DNA of 64,000 nucleotides from Litoditis marina (GCA_964036275.1 OZ038434.1:20511879-20575878); one strand, 5' to 3'. Shown: positions 52,001 through 64,000, numbered from the stretch's first letter. Made by a program: numbers and translations. The notes: generated from the letters alone by a model not told the origin.

Positions 52001-55000
52001 CCCTACGTGGGATTTAGTGTTCAAACTTGGTATTTTTGAACTCCTCTCCTGTGGAGAAACTCAAAAATGTTCATCTTATTTGCATAAGTTGAAACAGTCC
52101 CGAAATAATTGAGTGGCGGTGCTAACCAAAAACACCCCCAAATTGACGTGAATGGAGTTGCGATTTTTGCCCTACGTGAGATTTAGTGTTCAAACTTGGT
52201 ATTTTTGAACTCCCCTCATGTGTAGAAACTCAAAAATGTTTATCTTATTAGCATAAGTTGAAACAGTCCCGAAATAATTGAGTGGCGGTGCTAACCAAAA
52301 ACACCCCCAAGTTGACGTGAATGGAGTTGCGATTTTCGCCCTACGTGAGATTTAGTGTTCAAACTTGGTATTTTTGAACTCCTTTCATGTGTAGAAACTT
52401 CAAAATGTTCATCTTATTAGCATAAGTTGAAACAGTCCTGAAATAATTGAGTGGCGGTGCTAACCAAAAACACCCCCAAGTTGACGTGAATGGAGTTGCG
52501 ATTTTCGCCCTACGTGGGATTTAGTGTTCAAACTTGGTATTTTCTGAACTCCTCTCATGTGTAGAAACTCAAAAATGTTCATCTTATTTGCATAAGTTGA
52601 AACAGTCCCGAAATAATTGAGTGGCGGTGCTAACCAAAAACACCCCCAAATTGACGTGAATGGAGTTGCGATTTTCGCCCTACGTGAGATTTAGTATTCA
52701 AACTTGGTATTTTTGAACTCCTCTTATGTGTAGAAACTTAAAAATGTTCATCTTATTTGCATAAGTTGAAACAGTCCCGAAATAATTGAGTGGCCGTGCT
52801 AACCAAAAACACCCCCTAGTTGACGTGAATGGAGTTGCGATTTTCCCCCTACGTGGGATTTAGTGTTCAAACTTGGTGTTTTTGAACTCCTCTCATGTGT
52901 AGAAACTCAAAAATGTTCATCTTATTTGCATAAGTTGAAACAGTCCCGAAATAATTGAGTGGCGGTGCTAACCAAAAACACCCCCAAATTGACGTGAATG
53001 GAGTTGCGATTTTCGCCCTACGTGAGATTTAGTGTTCAAACTTGGTATTTTTGAACTCCCCTCATGTGTAGAAACTCAAAAATGTTCATCTTATTAGCAT
53101 AAGTTGAAACAGTCCCGAAATAATTGAGTGGCGGTGCTAACCAAAAACACCCCCAAATTGACGTGAATGGAGTTGCGATTTTTGCCCTACGTGAGATTTA
53201 GTGTTCAAACTTGGTATTTTTGAACTCCTCTCATGTGTAGAAACTCAAAAATGTTCATCTTATTTGCATAAGTTGAAACAGTCCCGAAATAATTGAGTGG
53301 CGGTGCTAACCAAAAACACCCCCAAATTGACGTGAATGGAGTTGCGATTTTCGCCCTACGTGAGATTTAGTGTTCAAACTTGGTATTTTTGAACTCCCCT
53401 CATGTGTAGAAACTCAAAAATGTTCGTCTTATTAGCATAAGTTGAAACAGTCCCGAAATAATTGAGTGGCGGTGCTAACCAAAAACACCCCCAAGTTGAC
53501 GTGAATGGAGTTGCGATTTTCGCCCTACGTGGGATTTAGTGTTCAAACTTGGTGTTTTTGAACTCCTCTCGTGTGTAGAAACTTAAAAATGTTCATCTTA
53601 TTAGCATGAGTTGAAACAGTCCCGAAATAATTGAGTGGCGGTGCTAACCAAAACCCCCCCCCCCAAGTTGACGTGAATGGAGTTGCGATTTTCGCCCTAC
53701 GTGAGATTTAGTGTTCAAACTTGGTATTTTTGAACTCCCCTCATGTGTAGAAACTCAAAAATGTTCATCTTATTAGCATAAGTTGAAACAGTCCCGAAAT
53801 AATTGAGTGGCGGTGCTAACCAAAAACACCCCCAAATTGACGTGAATGGAGTTGCGATTTTTGCCCTACGTGAGATTTAGTGTTCAAACTTGGTATTTTT
53901 GAACTCCTCTCATGTGTAGAAACTCAAAAATGTTCATCTTATTTGCATAAGTTGAAACAGTCCCGAAATAATTGAGTGGCGGTGCTAACCAAAAACACCC
54001 CCAAATTGACGTGAATGGAGTTGCGATTTTCGCCCTACGTGAGATTTAGTGTTCAAACTTGGTATTTTTGAACTCCCCTCATGTGTAGAAACTCAAAAAT
54101 GTTCGTCTTATTAGCATAAGTTGAAACAGTCCCGAAATAATTGAGTGGCGGTGCTAACCAAAAACACCCCCAAGTTGACGTGAATGGAGTTGCGATTTTC
54201 GCCCTACGTGGGATTTAGTGTTCAAACTTGGTGTTTTTGAACTCCTCTCGTGTGTAGAAACTTAAAAATGTTCATCTTATTAGCATGAGTTGAAACAGTC
54301 CCGAAATAATTGAGTGGCGGTGCTAACCAAAACCCCCCCCCCCCAAGTTGACGTGAATGGAGTTGCGATTTTCGCCCTACGTGAGATTTAGTGTTCAAAC
54401 TTGGTATTTTTGAACTCCTCCCATGTGTAGAAACTAAAAAATGTTCATCTTATTAGCATAAGTTGAAACAGTCCCGAATTAATTGAGTGGCGGTGCTAAC
54501 CAAAAACACCCCCAAGTTGACGTGAATGGAGTTGCGATTTTCGCCCTACGTGGGAATTAGTGTTCAAACTTGGTTTTTTTTGAACTCCTCTCATGTGTAG
54601 AAACTAAAAAAATGTTCATCTTATTAGCATAAGTTGAAACAGTCCCGAAATAATTGAGTGGCGGTGCTAACCAAAAACACCCCCAAGTTGACGTGAATGG
54701 AGTTGCGATTTTCGCCCTACGTGAGATTTAGTGTTCAAACTTGGTATTTTTGAACTCCTCTCATGTGTAGAAACTTAAAAATGTTCATCTTATTAGCATA
54801 AGTTGAAACAGTCCCGAATTAATTGAGTGGCGGTGCTAACCAAAAACACCCCCAAGTCCAAGTTGACGTGAATGAAGTTGCGATTTTCGCCCTACGTGTG
54901 ATTTAGTGTTCAAACTTGGTATTTTTGAACTCCTCTCATGTGTAGAAACTAAAAAATGTTCATCTTATTAGCATAAGTTGAAACAGTCCCAAAATAATTG

Positions 55001-55194
55001 AGTGGCGGTGCTAACCAAAAACACCCCCAAATTGACGTGAATGGAGTTGCGATTTTCGCCCTACGTGAGATTTAGTATTCAAACTTGGTATTTTTGAACT
55101 CCTCTTATGTGTAGAAACTTAAAAATGTTCATCTTCGTTGCATAAGTTGAAACAGTCCCGAAATAATTGAGTGGCCGTGCTAACCGTGCTAACC
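52000..55194 (+). repeat. Satellite with 4-monomer HOR and expanded C-runs
   Basis: From about 53000 to 54360 a four-monomer unit is tandemly duplicated: GCTAACC before an expanded C-run starts at 53643 and 54322, 679 bp apart. The C-run, five in most copies, is 11 at 53654-53664 and 12 at 54333-54344, replacing the ACAC just upstream. Other variants here are CCGAATTAATTG (54475, 54815) and a 6-bp AAGTCC duplication at 54854. The block ends with GTGCTAACC present twice (55177-55185, 55186-55194), directly before the second island. Confidence 0.85.
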
Positions 55195-55384
55195 AGATTT
55201 TAAACGTAAATTATCTACTTTAGACTTGCAACCTGAATGTAACAGACAGCCTCTTGGAGGATAGCCGTTGTCTTCCTAGAAGACTCTTTTCCTCCAACTC
55301 CCAGCGCCCTTTTGACGCCAACAACACCTTCACACAACACACAGTGATACGGGAGAAAAATAAAGCTTGTATTGTATTGTATTG
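55195..55384 (+). mobile_element. Retroelement-like insertion (LINE or SINE 3' end), about 190 bp
   Basis: This non-satellite segment interrupts a monomer exactly at CTAACC. TAACC stands at both edges (55190-55194 and 55385-55389), which fits a 5-bp target-site duplication. The 3' part holds AATAAA at 55359-55364, then an ATTGT repeat (55371-55385), the usual layout of a non-LTR retrotransposon or SINE tail. Upstream, TTGGAGGA (55254-55261) pairs with TCCTCCAA (55290-55297) around an inner hairpin GTCTTC/GAAGAC (55270-55275, 55279-55284). The short size implies a 5'-truncated LINE or a SINE; no tRNA-type A or B box is seen. Short open frames crossing it on both strands run into satellite and are not genes. 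Family unknown. Confidence 0.7.
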
Positions 55385-55385
55385 T
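55359..55385 (+). promoter_or_regulatory. Polyadenylation signal followed by ATTGT tail
   Basis: AATAAA at 55359-55364 is followed after six bases by three ATTGT units. In non-LTR elements such a short repeated tail is the template end used for target-primed reverse transcription. It sets the element as plus-oriented, in the same direction as the flanking monomers. Confidence 0.65.
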
Positions 55386-58300
55386 AACCAAAAACACCCC
55401 CAAGTTGACGTGAATGGAGTTGCGATTTTCGCCCTACGTGGGATTTAGTGTTCAAACTTGGTACTTTTGAACTCCTCTCGTGTGTAGAAACTCAAAAATG
55501 TTCATCTTATTAGCATAAGTTGAAACAGTCCCGAATTAATTGAGTGGCGGTGCTAACCAAAAACACCCCCAAGTTGACGTGAATGGAGTTGCGATTTTCG
55601 CCCTACGTGGGAATTAGTGTTCAAACTTGGTGTTTTTGAACTCCTCTCATGTGTAGAAACTAAAAAATGTTCATCTTATTTGCATAAGTTGGAACAGTCC
55701 CGAAATAATTGAGTGGCGGTGCTAACCAAAAACACCCCCAAGTTGACGTGAATGGAGTTGCGATTTTTCCCCTACGTGGGATTTAGTGTTCAAACTTGGT
55801 ATTTTTGAACTCCTCTCATGTGTAGAAACTTAAAAATGTTCATCTTATTAGCATAAGTTGAAACAGTCCCGACATAATTGAGTGGCGGTGCTAACCAAAA
55901 ACACCCCCAAGTTGACGTGAATGGAGTTGCGATTTTCGCCCTACGTGAGATTTAGTGTTCAAACTTGGTATTTTTGAACTCCTCTCATGTGTAGAAACTT
56001 AAAAATGTTCATCTAATTAGCATAAGTTGAAACAGTCCCGAAATAATTGAGTGGCGGTGCTAACCAAAAACACCCCCAAATTGACGTGAATGGAGTTGCG
56101 ATTTTTGCCCTACGTGGGATTTAGTGTTCAAACTTGGTATTTTTGAACTCCTCTCATGTGTAGAAACTTAAAAATGTTCATCTTATTAGCATAAGTTGAA
56201 ACAGTCCCGAAATAATTGAGTGGCGGTGCTAACCAAAAACACCCCCAAGTTGACGTGAATGGAGTTGCGATTTTTCCCCTACGTGGGATTTAGTGTTCAA
56301 ACTTGGTATTTTTGAACTCCTCTCATGTGTAGAAACTTAAAAATGTTCATCTTATTAGCATAAGTTGAAACAGTCCCGACATAATTGAGTGGCGGTGCTA
56401 ACCAAAAACACCCCCAAGTTGACGTGAATGGAGTTGCGATTTTCGCCCTACGTGAGATTTAGTGTTCAAACTTGGTATTTTTGAACTCCTCTCATGTGTA
56501 GAAACTTAAAAATGTTCATCTTATTAGCATAAGTTGAAACAGTCCCGAAATAATTGAGTGGCCGTGCTAACCAAAAACACCCCCAAGTTGACGTGAATGG
56601 AGTTGCGATTTTCGCCCTACGTGAGATTTAGTGTTCAAACTTGGTATTTTTGAACTCCTCTCATGTGTAGAAACTTAAAAATGTTCATCTTATTAGCATA
56701 AGTTGAAACAGTCCCGAAATAATTGAGTGGCGGTGCTAACCAAAAACACCCCCAAGTTGACGTGAATGGAGTTGCGATTTTCGCCCTACGTGGGATTTAG
56801 TGTTCAAACTTGGTATTTTCTGAACTCCTCTCATGTGTAGAAACTCAAAAATGTTCATCTTATTTGCATAAGTTGAAACAGTCCCGAAATAATTGAGTGG
56901 CGGTGCTAACCAAAAACACCCCCAAATTGACGTGAATGGAGTTGCGATTTTTGCCCTACGTGGGATTTAGTGTTCAAACTTGGTATTTTTGAACTCCTCT
57001 CATGTGTAGAAACTTAAAAATGTTCATCTTATTAGCATAAGTTGAAACAGTCCCGAAATAATTGAGTGGCGGTGCTAACCAAAAACACCCCCAAGTTGAC
57101 GTGAATGGAGTTGCGATTTTCGCCCTACGTGGGGTTAAGTGTTCAAACTTGGTATTTTCTGAACTCCTCTCATGTGTAGAAACTCAAAAATGTTCATCTT
57201 ATTTGAATAAGTTGAAACAGTCCCGAAATAATTGAGTGGCGGTGCTAACCAAAAACACCCCCAAGTTGACGTGAATGGAGTTGCGATTTTCGCCCTACGT
57301 GGGATTTAGTGTTCAAACTTGGTATTTTTGAACTCCTCTCATGTGGAGAAACTCAAAAATGTTCATCTTATTTGCATAAGTTGGAACAGTCCCGAAATAA
57401 TTGAGTGGCGGTGCTAACCAAAAACACCCCCAAATTGACGTGAATGGAGTTGCGATTTTTGCCCTACGTGAGATTTAGTGCTCAAACTTGGTATTTTTGA
57501 ACTCCCCTCATGTGTAGAAACTCAAAAATGTTTATCTTATTAGCATAAGTTGAAACAGTCCCGAAATAATTGAGTGGCGGTGCTAACCAAAAACACCCCC
57601 AAGTCCAAGTTGACGTGAATGGAGTTGCGATTTTCGCCCTACGTGAGATTTAGTGTTCAAACTTGGTATTTTTGAACTCCTTTCATGTGTAGAAACTTCA
57701 AAATGTTCATCTTATTAGCATAAGTTGAAACAGTCCTGAAATAATTGAGTGGCGGTGCTAACCAAAAACACCCCCAAGTTGACGTGAATGGAGTTGCGAT
57801 TTTCGCCCTACGTGGGATTTAGTGTTCAAACTTGGTATTTTCTGAACTCCTCTCATGTGTAGAAACTCAAAAATGTTCATCTTATTTGCATAAGTTGAAA
57901 CAGTCCCGAAATAATTGAGTGGCGGTGCTAACCAAAAACACCCCCAAATTGACGTGAATGGAGTTGCGATTTTCGCCCTATGTGAGATTTAGTATTCAAA
58001 CTTGGTATTTTTGAACTCCTCTTATGTGTAGAAACTTAAAAATGTTCATCTTATTTGCATAAGTTGAAACAGTCCCGAAATAATTGAGTGGCCGTGCTAA
58101 CCAAAAACACCCCCTAGTTGACGTGAATGGAGTTGCGATTTTCCCCCTACGTGGGATTTAGTGTTCAAACTTGGTGTTTTTGAACTCCTCTCATGTGTAG
58201 AAACTCAAAAATGTTCATCTTGTTTGCATAAGTTGAAACAGTCCCGAAATAATTGAGTGGCGGTGCTAACCAAAAACACCCCCAAATTGACGTGAATGGA

Positions 58301-61300
58301 GTTGCGATTTTCGCCCTACGTGAGATTTAGTGTTCAAACTTGGTATTTTTGAACTCCCCTCATGTGTAGAAACTCAAAAATGTTCATCTTATTAGCATAA
58401 GTTGAAACAGTCCCGAAATAATTGAGTGGCGGTGCTAACCAAAAACACCCCCAAATTGACGTGAATGGAGTTGCGATTTTTGCCCTACGTGAGATTTAGT
58501 GTTCAAACTTGGTATTTTTGAACTCCCCTCATGTGTAGAAACTCAAAAATGTTTATCTTATTAGCATAAGTTGAAACAGTCCCGAAATAATTGAGTGGCG
58601 GTGCTAACCAAAAACACCCCCAAGTCCAAGTTGACGTGAATGGAGTTGCGATTTTCGCCCTACGTGAGATTTAGTGTTCAAACTTGGTATTTTTGAACTC
58701 CTTTCATGTGTAGAAACTTCAAAATGTTCATCTTATTAGCATAAGTTGAAACAGTCCTGAAATAATTGAGTGGCGGTGCTAACCAAAAACACCCCCAAGT
58801 TGACGTGAATGGAGTTGCGATTTTCGCCCTACGTGGGATTTAGTGTTCAAACTTGGTATTTTCTGAACTCCTCTCATGTGTAGAAACTCAAAAATGTTCA
58901 TCTTATTTGCATAAGTTGAAACAGTCCCGAAATAATTGAGTGGCGGTGCTAACCAAAAACACCCCCAAATTGACGTGAATGGAGTTGCGATTTTCGCCCT
59001 ATGTGAGATTTAGTATTCAAACTTGGTATTTTTGAACTCCTCTTATGTGTAGAAACTTAAAAATGTTCATCTTATTTGCATAAGTTGAAACAGTCCCGAA
59101 ATAATTGAGTGGCCGTGCTAACCAAAAACACCCCCTAGTTGACGTGAATGGAGTTGCGATTTTCCCCTACGTGGGATTTAGTGTTCAAACTTGGTGTTTT
59201 TGAACTCCTCTCATGTGTAGAAACTCAAAAATGTTCATCTTGTTTGCATAAGTTGAAACAGTCCCGAAATAATTGAGTGGCGGTGCTAACCAAAAACACC
59301 CCCAAATTGACGTGAATGGAGTTGCGATTTCCGCCCTACGTGAGATTTAGTGTTCAAACTTGGTATTTTTGAACTCCCCTCATGTGTAGAAACTCAAAAA
59401 TGTTCATCTTATTAGCATAAGTTGAAACAGTCCCGAAATAATTGAGTGGCGGTGCTAACCAAAAACACCCCCAAATTGACGTGAATGGAGTTGCGATTTT
59501 CGCCCTACGTGGGGTTAAGTGTTCAAACTTGGTATTTTCTGAACTCCTCTCATGTGTAGAAACTCAAAAATGTTCATCTTATTTGAATAAGTTGAAACAG
59601 TCCCGAAATAATTGAGTGGCGGTGCTAACCAAAAACACCCCCAAGTTGACGTGAATGGAGTTGCGATTTTCGCCCTACGTGGGATTTAGTGTTCAAACTT
59701 GGTATTTTTGAACTCCTCTCATGTGGAGAAACTCAAAAATGTTCATCTTATTTGCATAAGTTGGAACAGTCCCGAAATAATTGAGTGGCGGTGCTAACCA
59801 AAAACACCCCCAAATTGACGTGAATGGAGTTGCGATTTTTGCCCTACGTGAGATTTAGTGTTCAAACTTGGTATTTTTGAACTCCCCTCATGTGTAGAAA
59901 CTCAAAAATGTTTATCTTATTAGCATAAGTTGAAACAGTCCCGAAATAATTGAGTGGCGGTGCTAACCAAAAACACCCCCAAGTCCAAGTTGACGTGAAT
60001 GGAGTTGCGATTTTCGCCCTACGTGAGATTTAGTGTTCAAACTTGGTATTTTTGAACTCCTTTCATGTGTAGAAACTTCAAAATGTTCATCTTATTAGCA
60101 TAAGTTGAAACAGTCCTGAAATAATTGAGTGGCGGTGCTAACCAAAAACACCCCCAAGTTGACGTGAATGGAGTTGCGATTTTCGCCCTACGTGGGATTT
60201 AGTGTTCAAACTTGGTATTTTCTGAACTCCTCTTATGTGTAGAAACTTAAAAATGTTCATCTTATTTGCATAAGTTGAAACAGTCCCGAAATAATTGAGT
60301 GGCCGTGCTAACCAAAAACACCCCCAAGTCCAAGTTGACGTGAATGGAGTTGCGATTTTCGCCCTACGTGAGATTTAGTGTTCAAACTTGGTATTTTTGA
60401 ACTCCTTTCATGTGTAGAAACTTCAAAATGTTCATCTTATTTGCATAAGTTGAAACAGTCCCGAAATAATTGAGTGGCGGTGCTAACCAAAAACACCCCC
60501 AAATTGACGTGAATGGAGTTGCGATTTTCGCCCTACGTGAGATTTAGTATTCAAACTTGGTATTTTTGAACTCCTCTTATGTGTAGAAACTTAAAAATGT
60601 TCATCTTATTTGCATAAGTTGAAACAGTCCCGAAATAATTGAGTGGCCGTGCTAACCAAAAACACCCCCTAGTTGACGTGAATGGAGTTGCGATTTTCCC
60701 CCTACGTGGGATTTAGTGTTCAAACTTGGTATTTTTGAACTCCTCTCATGTGTAGAAACTTAAAAATGTTCATCTTATTAGCATAAGTTGAAACAGTCCC
60801 GAAATAATTGAGTGGCGGTGCTAACCAAAAACACCCCCAAGTTGACGTGAATGGAGTTGCGATTTCCGCCCCACGTGGGATTTAGTGTTCAAACTTGGTA
60901 TTTTTGAACTCCCCTCATGTGTAGAAACTCAAAAATGTTCATCTTATTAGCATACGTTGAAACAGTCCCGAAATAATTGAGTGGCGGTGCTAACCAAAAA
61001 CACCCCCAAATTGACGTGAATGGAGTTGCGATTTTTGCCCTACGTGAGATTTAGTGTTCAAACTTGGTATTTTTGAACTCCTCTCATGTGTAGAAACTCA
61101 AAAATGTTCATCTTATTTGCATAAGTTGAAACAGTCCCGAAATAATTGGGTGGCGGTGCTAACCAAAAACACCCCCAAATTGACGTGGATGGAGTTGCGA
61201 TTTTCGCCCTACGTGAGATTTAGTGTTCAAACTTGGTATTTTTGAACTCCCCTCGTGTGTAGAAACTCAAAAATGTTCATCTTATTAGCATACGTTGAAA

Positions 61301-64000
61301 CAGTCCCGAAATAATTGAGTGGCGGTGCTAACCAAAAACACCCCCAAATTGACGTGAATGGAGTTGCGATTTTTGCCCTACGTGAGATTTAGTGTTCAAA
61401 CTTGGTATTTTTGAACTCCTCTCATGTGTAGAAACTCAAAAATGTTCATCTTATTTGCATAAGTTGAAACAGTCCCGAAATAATTGAGTGGCGGTGCTAA
61501 CCAAAAACACCCCCAAATTGACGTGAATGGAGTTGCGATTTTCGCCCTACGTGAGATTTAGTGTTCAAACTTGGTATTTTTGAACTCCCCTCATGTGTAG
61601 AAACTCAAAAATGTTCGTCTTATTAGCATAAGTTGAAACAGTCCCGAAATAATTGAGTGGCGGTGCTAACCAAAAACACCCCCAAGTTGACGTGAATGGA
61701 GTTGCGATTTTCGCCCTACGTGGGATTTAGTGTTCAAACTTGGTGTTTTTGAACTCCTCTCGTGTGTAGAAACTTAAAAATGTTCATCTTATTAGCATGA
61801 GTTGAAACAGTCCCGAAATAATTGAGTGGCGGTGCTAACCAAAAACCCCCCCAAGTTGACGTGAATGGAGTTGCGATTTTCGCCCTACGTGAGATTTAGT
61901 GTTCAAACTTGGTATTTTTGAACTCCTCCCATGTGTAGAAACTAAAAAATGTTCATCTTATTAGCATAAGTTGAAACAGTCCCGAATTAATTGAGTGGCG
62001 GTGCTAACCAAAAACACCCCCAAGTTGACGTGAATGGAGTTGCGATTTTCGCCCTACGTGGGAATTAGTGTTCAAACTTGGTATTTTTGAACTCCTCTCA
62101 TGTGTAGAAACTAAAAAAATGTTCATCTTATTAGCATAAGTTGAAACAGTCCCGAAATAATTGAGTGGCGGTGCTAACCAAAAACACCCCCAAGTTGACG
62201 TGAATGGAGTTGCGATTTTCGCCCTACGTGAGATTTAGTGTTCAAACTTGGTATTTTTGAACTCCTCTCATGTGTAGAAACTAAAAAAATGTTCATCTTA
62301 TTAGCATAAGTTGAAACAGTCCCGAAATAATTGAGTGGCGGTGCTAACCAAAAACACCCCCAAGTTGACGTGAATGGAGTTGCGATTTTCGCCCTACGTG
62401 AGATTTAGTGTTCAAACTTGGTATTTTTGAACTCCTCTCATGTGTAGAAACTAAAAAATGTTCATCTTATTAGCATAAGTTGAAACAGTCCCGAATTAAT
62501 TGAGTGGCGGTGCTAACCAAAAACACCCCCAAGTTGACGTGAATGGAGTTGCGATTTACGCCCTACGTGGGAATTAGTGTTCAAACTTGGTATTTTTGAA
62601 CTCCTCTCATGTGTAGAAACTAAAAAATGTTCATCTTATTTGCATAAGTTGAAACAGTCCCGGAATAATTGAGTGGCGGTGCTAACCAAAAACACCCCCA
62701 AGTTGACGTGAATGGAGTCGCGATTTTTCCCCTACGTGGGATTTAGTGTTCAAACTTGGTATTTTTGAACTCCTCTCATGTGTAGAAACTCAAAAATGTT
62801 CATCTTATTTGCATAAGTTGAAACAGTCCCAAAATAATTGAGTGGCGGTGCTAACCAAAAACACCCCCAAATTGACGTGAATGGAGTTGCGATTTTCGCC
62901 TTACGTGAGATTTAGTATTCAAACTTGGTATTTTTGAACTCCTCTTATGTGTAGAAACTTAAAAATGTTCATCTTATTTGCATAAGTTGAAACAGTCCCG
63001 AAATAATTGAGTGGCGGTGCTAACCAAAAACACCCCCAAGTTGACGTGAATGGAGTTGCGATTTTCGCCCTACGTGGGATTTAGTGTTCAAACTTGGTAC
63101 TTTTGAACTCCTCTCATGTGTAGAAACTCAAAAATGTTCATCTTATTAGCATGAGTTGAAACAGTCCTGAAATAGTTGAGTGGCGGTGCTAACCAAAAAC
63201 ACCCCCAAATTGACGTGAATGGAGTTGCGATTTTCGCCCTACGTGAGATTTAGTATTCAAACTTGGTATTTTTGAACTCCTCTCATGTGTAGAAACTCGT
63301 AAATATTCATCTTATTAGCATAAGTTGAAACAGTCCCGAATTAATTGAGTGGCGGTGCTAACCAAAAACACCCCCAAGTTGACGTGAATGGAGTTGCGAT
63401 TTACGCCCTACGTGGGAATTAGTGTTCAAACTTGGTATTTTTGAACTCCTCTCATGTGTAGAAACTAAAAAATGTTCATCTTATTTGCATAAGTTGAAAC
63501 AGTCCCGGAATAATTGAGTGGCGGTGCTAACCAAAAACACCCCCAAGTTGACGTGAATGGAGTCGCGATTTTTCCCCTACGTGGGATTTAGTGTTCAAAC
63601 TTGGTATTTTTGAACTCCTCTCATGTGTAGAAACTTAAAAATGTTCATCTTATTAGCATAAGTTGAAACAGTCCCGACATAATTGAGTGGCGGTGCTAAC
63701 CAAAAACACCCCCAAGTTGACGTGAATGGAGTTGCGATTTTCGCCCTACGTGAGATTTAGTGTTCAAACTTGGTATTTTTGAACTCCTCTCATGTGTAGA
63801 AACTTAAAAATGTTCATCTTATTAGCATAAGTTGAAACAGTCCCGAAATAATTGAGTGGCGGTGCTAACCAAAAACACCCCCAAGTTGACGTGAATGGAG
63901 TTGCGATTTCCGCCCCACGTGGGATTTAGTGTTCAAACTTGGTATTTTTGAACTCCTCTCATGTGTAGAAACTCAAAAATGTTCATCTTATTTGCATAAG
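55385..64000 (+). repeat. 169-bp satellite array, plus orientation, right block
   Basis: About 51 copies continue to the window end in the phase expected after the island. A 6-bp AAGTCC insertion next to the C-run marks copies at 57600, 58621, 59980 and 60325. The first two are 1,021 bp apart, a six-monomer HOR also marked by CCTATGTGAG (about 57978 and 58999) and CTTGTTTGC (about 58219 and 59239). CCGACATAATT copies (55871, 56379, 63675) and GATTTACGCC copies (62554, 63400) show that pieces of 55.5-56.4 kb recur near 62.5-63.9 kb. The array is cut by the window edge, so its true length is unknown. Confidence 0.95.

Noticed and set aside
55215..55448. Short open frames on both strands across the second island
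   Set aside because: Both run out of the island into satellite or retroelement tail, overlap each other on opposite strands and show no domain.
61054..61245. 63-codon open frame in the plus strand
   Set aside because: It lies wholly in satellite. Two A-to-G changes (61149 and 61188) turn the usual in-frame TGA codons into TGG; nothing else supports coding.
1..64000. CRISPR array
   Set aside because: Units are directly adjacent 169-bp copies without unique spacers of regular size; this is satellite DNA.
1..64000. CENP-B box in the monomer
   Set aside because: The only TTCG/CGGG-like stretch (minus strand of the GTCCCGAAAT region) does not fit the box spacing.
1..64000. Hammerhead motif in the satellite monomer itself
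   Set aside because: CCCGAAAT resembles the GAAA box, but no CTGANGA is present on either strand of the monomer.
1..64000. G-quadruplex potential of the C-run strand
   Set aside because: Each monomer has one run of five G and two runs of three G, far apart; four close runs are never present.
1..64000. TGACGTGA in each monomer as an ATF/CREB-type binding site
   Set aside because: The 8-mer resembles such sites but is just part of the conserved monomer; no promoter context exists.
1..64000. rRNA, tRNA or telomeric repeats
   Set aside because: No conserved rRNA segments, cloverleaf candidates or short telomere-type repeats were seen in either orientation.

Overview
The window is essentially one uninterrupted block of satellite DNA with no credible protein-coding gene. 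The unit is a 169-bp monomer (first copy 1-169, counting from a TGTAGAAACT motif), about 375 copies long, AT-rich, with six CpG sites per copy. Copies differ at a small set of recurring sites, so local higher-order repeats (HORs) can be followed by eye. Nucleosome-sized monomers, HORs, a polarity switch and a retroelement-like insert with an AATAAA signal and ATTGT tail all point to heterochromatin (pericentromeric, centromeric or subtelomeric) of a eukaryote. The tail style is common in invertebrate animals. I cannot name the species or the satellite family.

Layout. 1-5725: monomers in plus orientation. 5726-5735: a C plus nine T, where orientation flips. 5736-14327: monomers in minus orientation. 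14328-14550: a polarity switch with a small fold-back palindrome and a roughly 203-bp non-satellite island (14348-14550) rich in inverted repeats. 14551-55194: plus monomers. 55195-55384: a second non-satellite island resembling the 3' end of a LINE or SINE, apparently with a TAACC target duplication. 55385-64000: plus monomers again.

The minus block and the plus DNA to its right carry the same rare variants in mirror order. Together they form an imperfect palindrome from about 5.74 kb to about 24-25 kb, with the first island near its middle. The rest of the window shows stacked tandem duplications of whole numbers of monomers (4, 5, 6, 9, 10, 11 and 21 units), several with a truncated or hybrid monomer as a marker.

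The most striking signal lies in the 14348-14550 island. Two adjacent hairpins have loops that together contain every conserved residue of a hammerhead ribozyme core (CUGAUGA, GAAA, a GUC cleavage triplet). The three helices sit flush with that core, apart from one extra U next to stem II. The strand order differs from the type I, II and III arrangements I know: stems I and II would form by loop-loop (kissing) pairing. Pairings and positions are read directly from the sequence. Catalysis, transcription and novelty are inference.

I checked neither copy number elsewhere in the genome nor family identity, because both need database searches. Approximate boundaries are marked as such.
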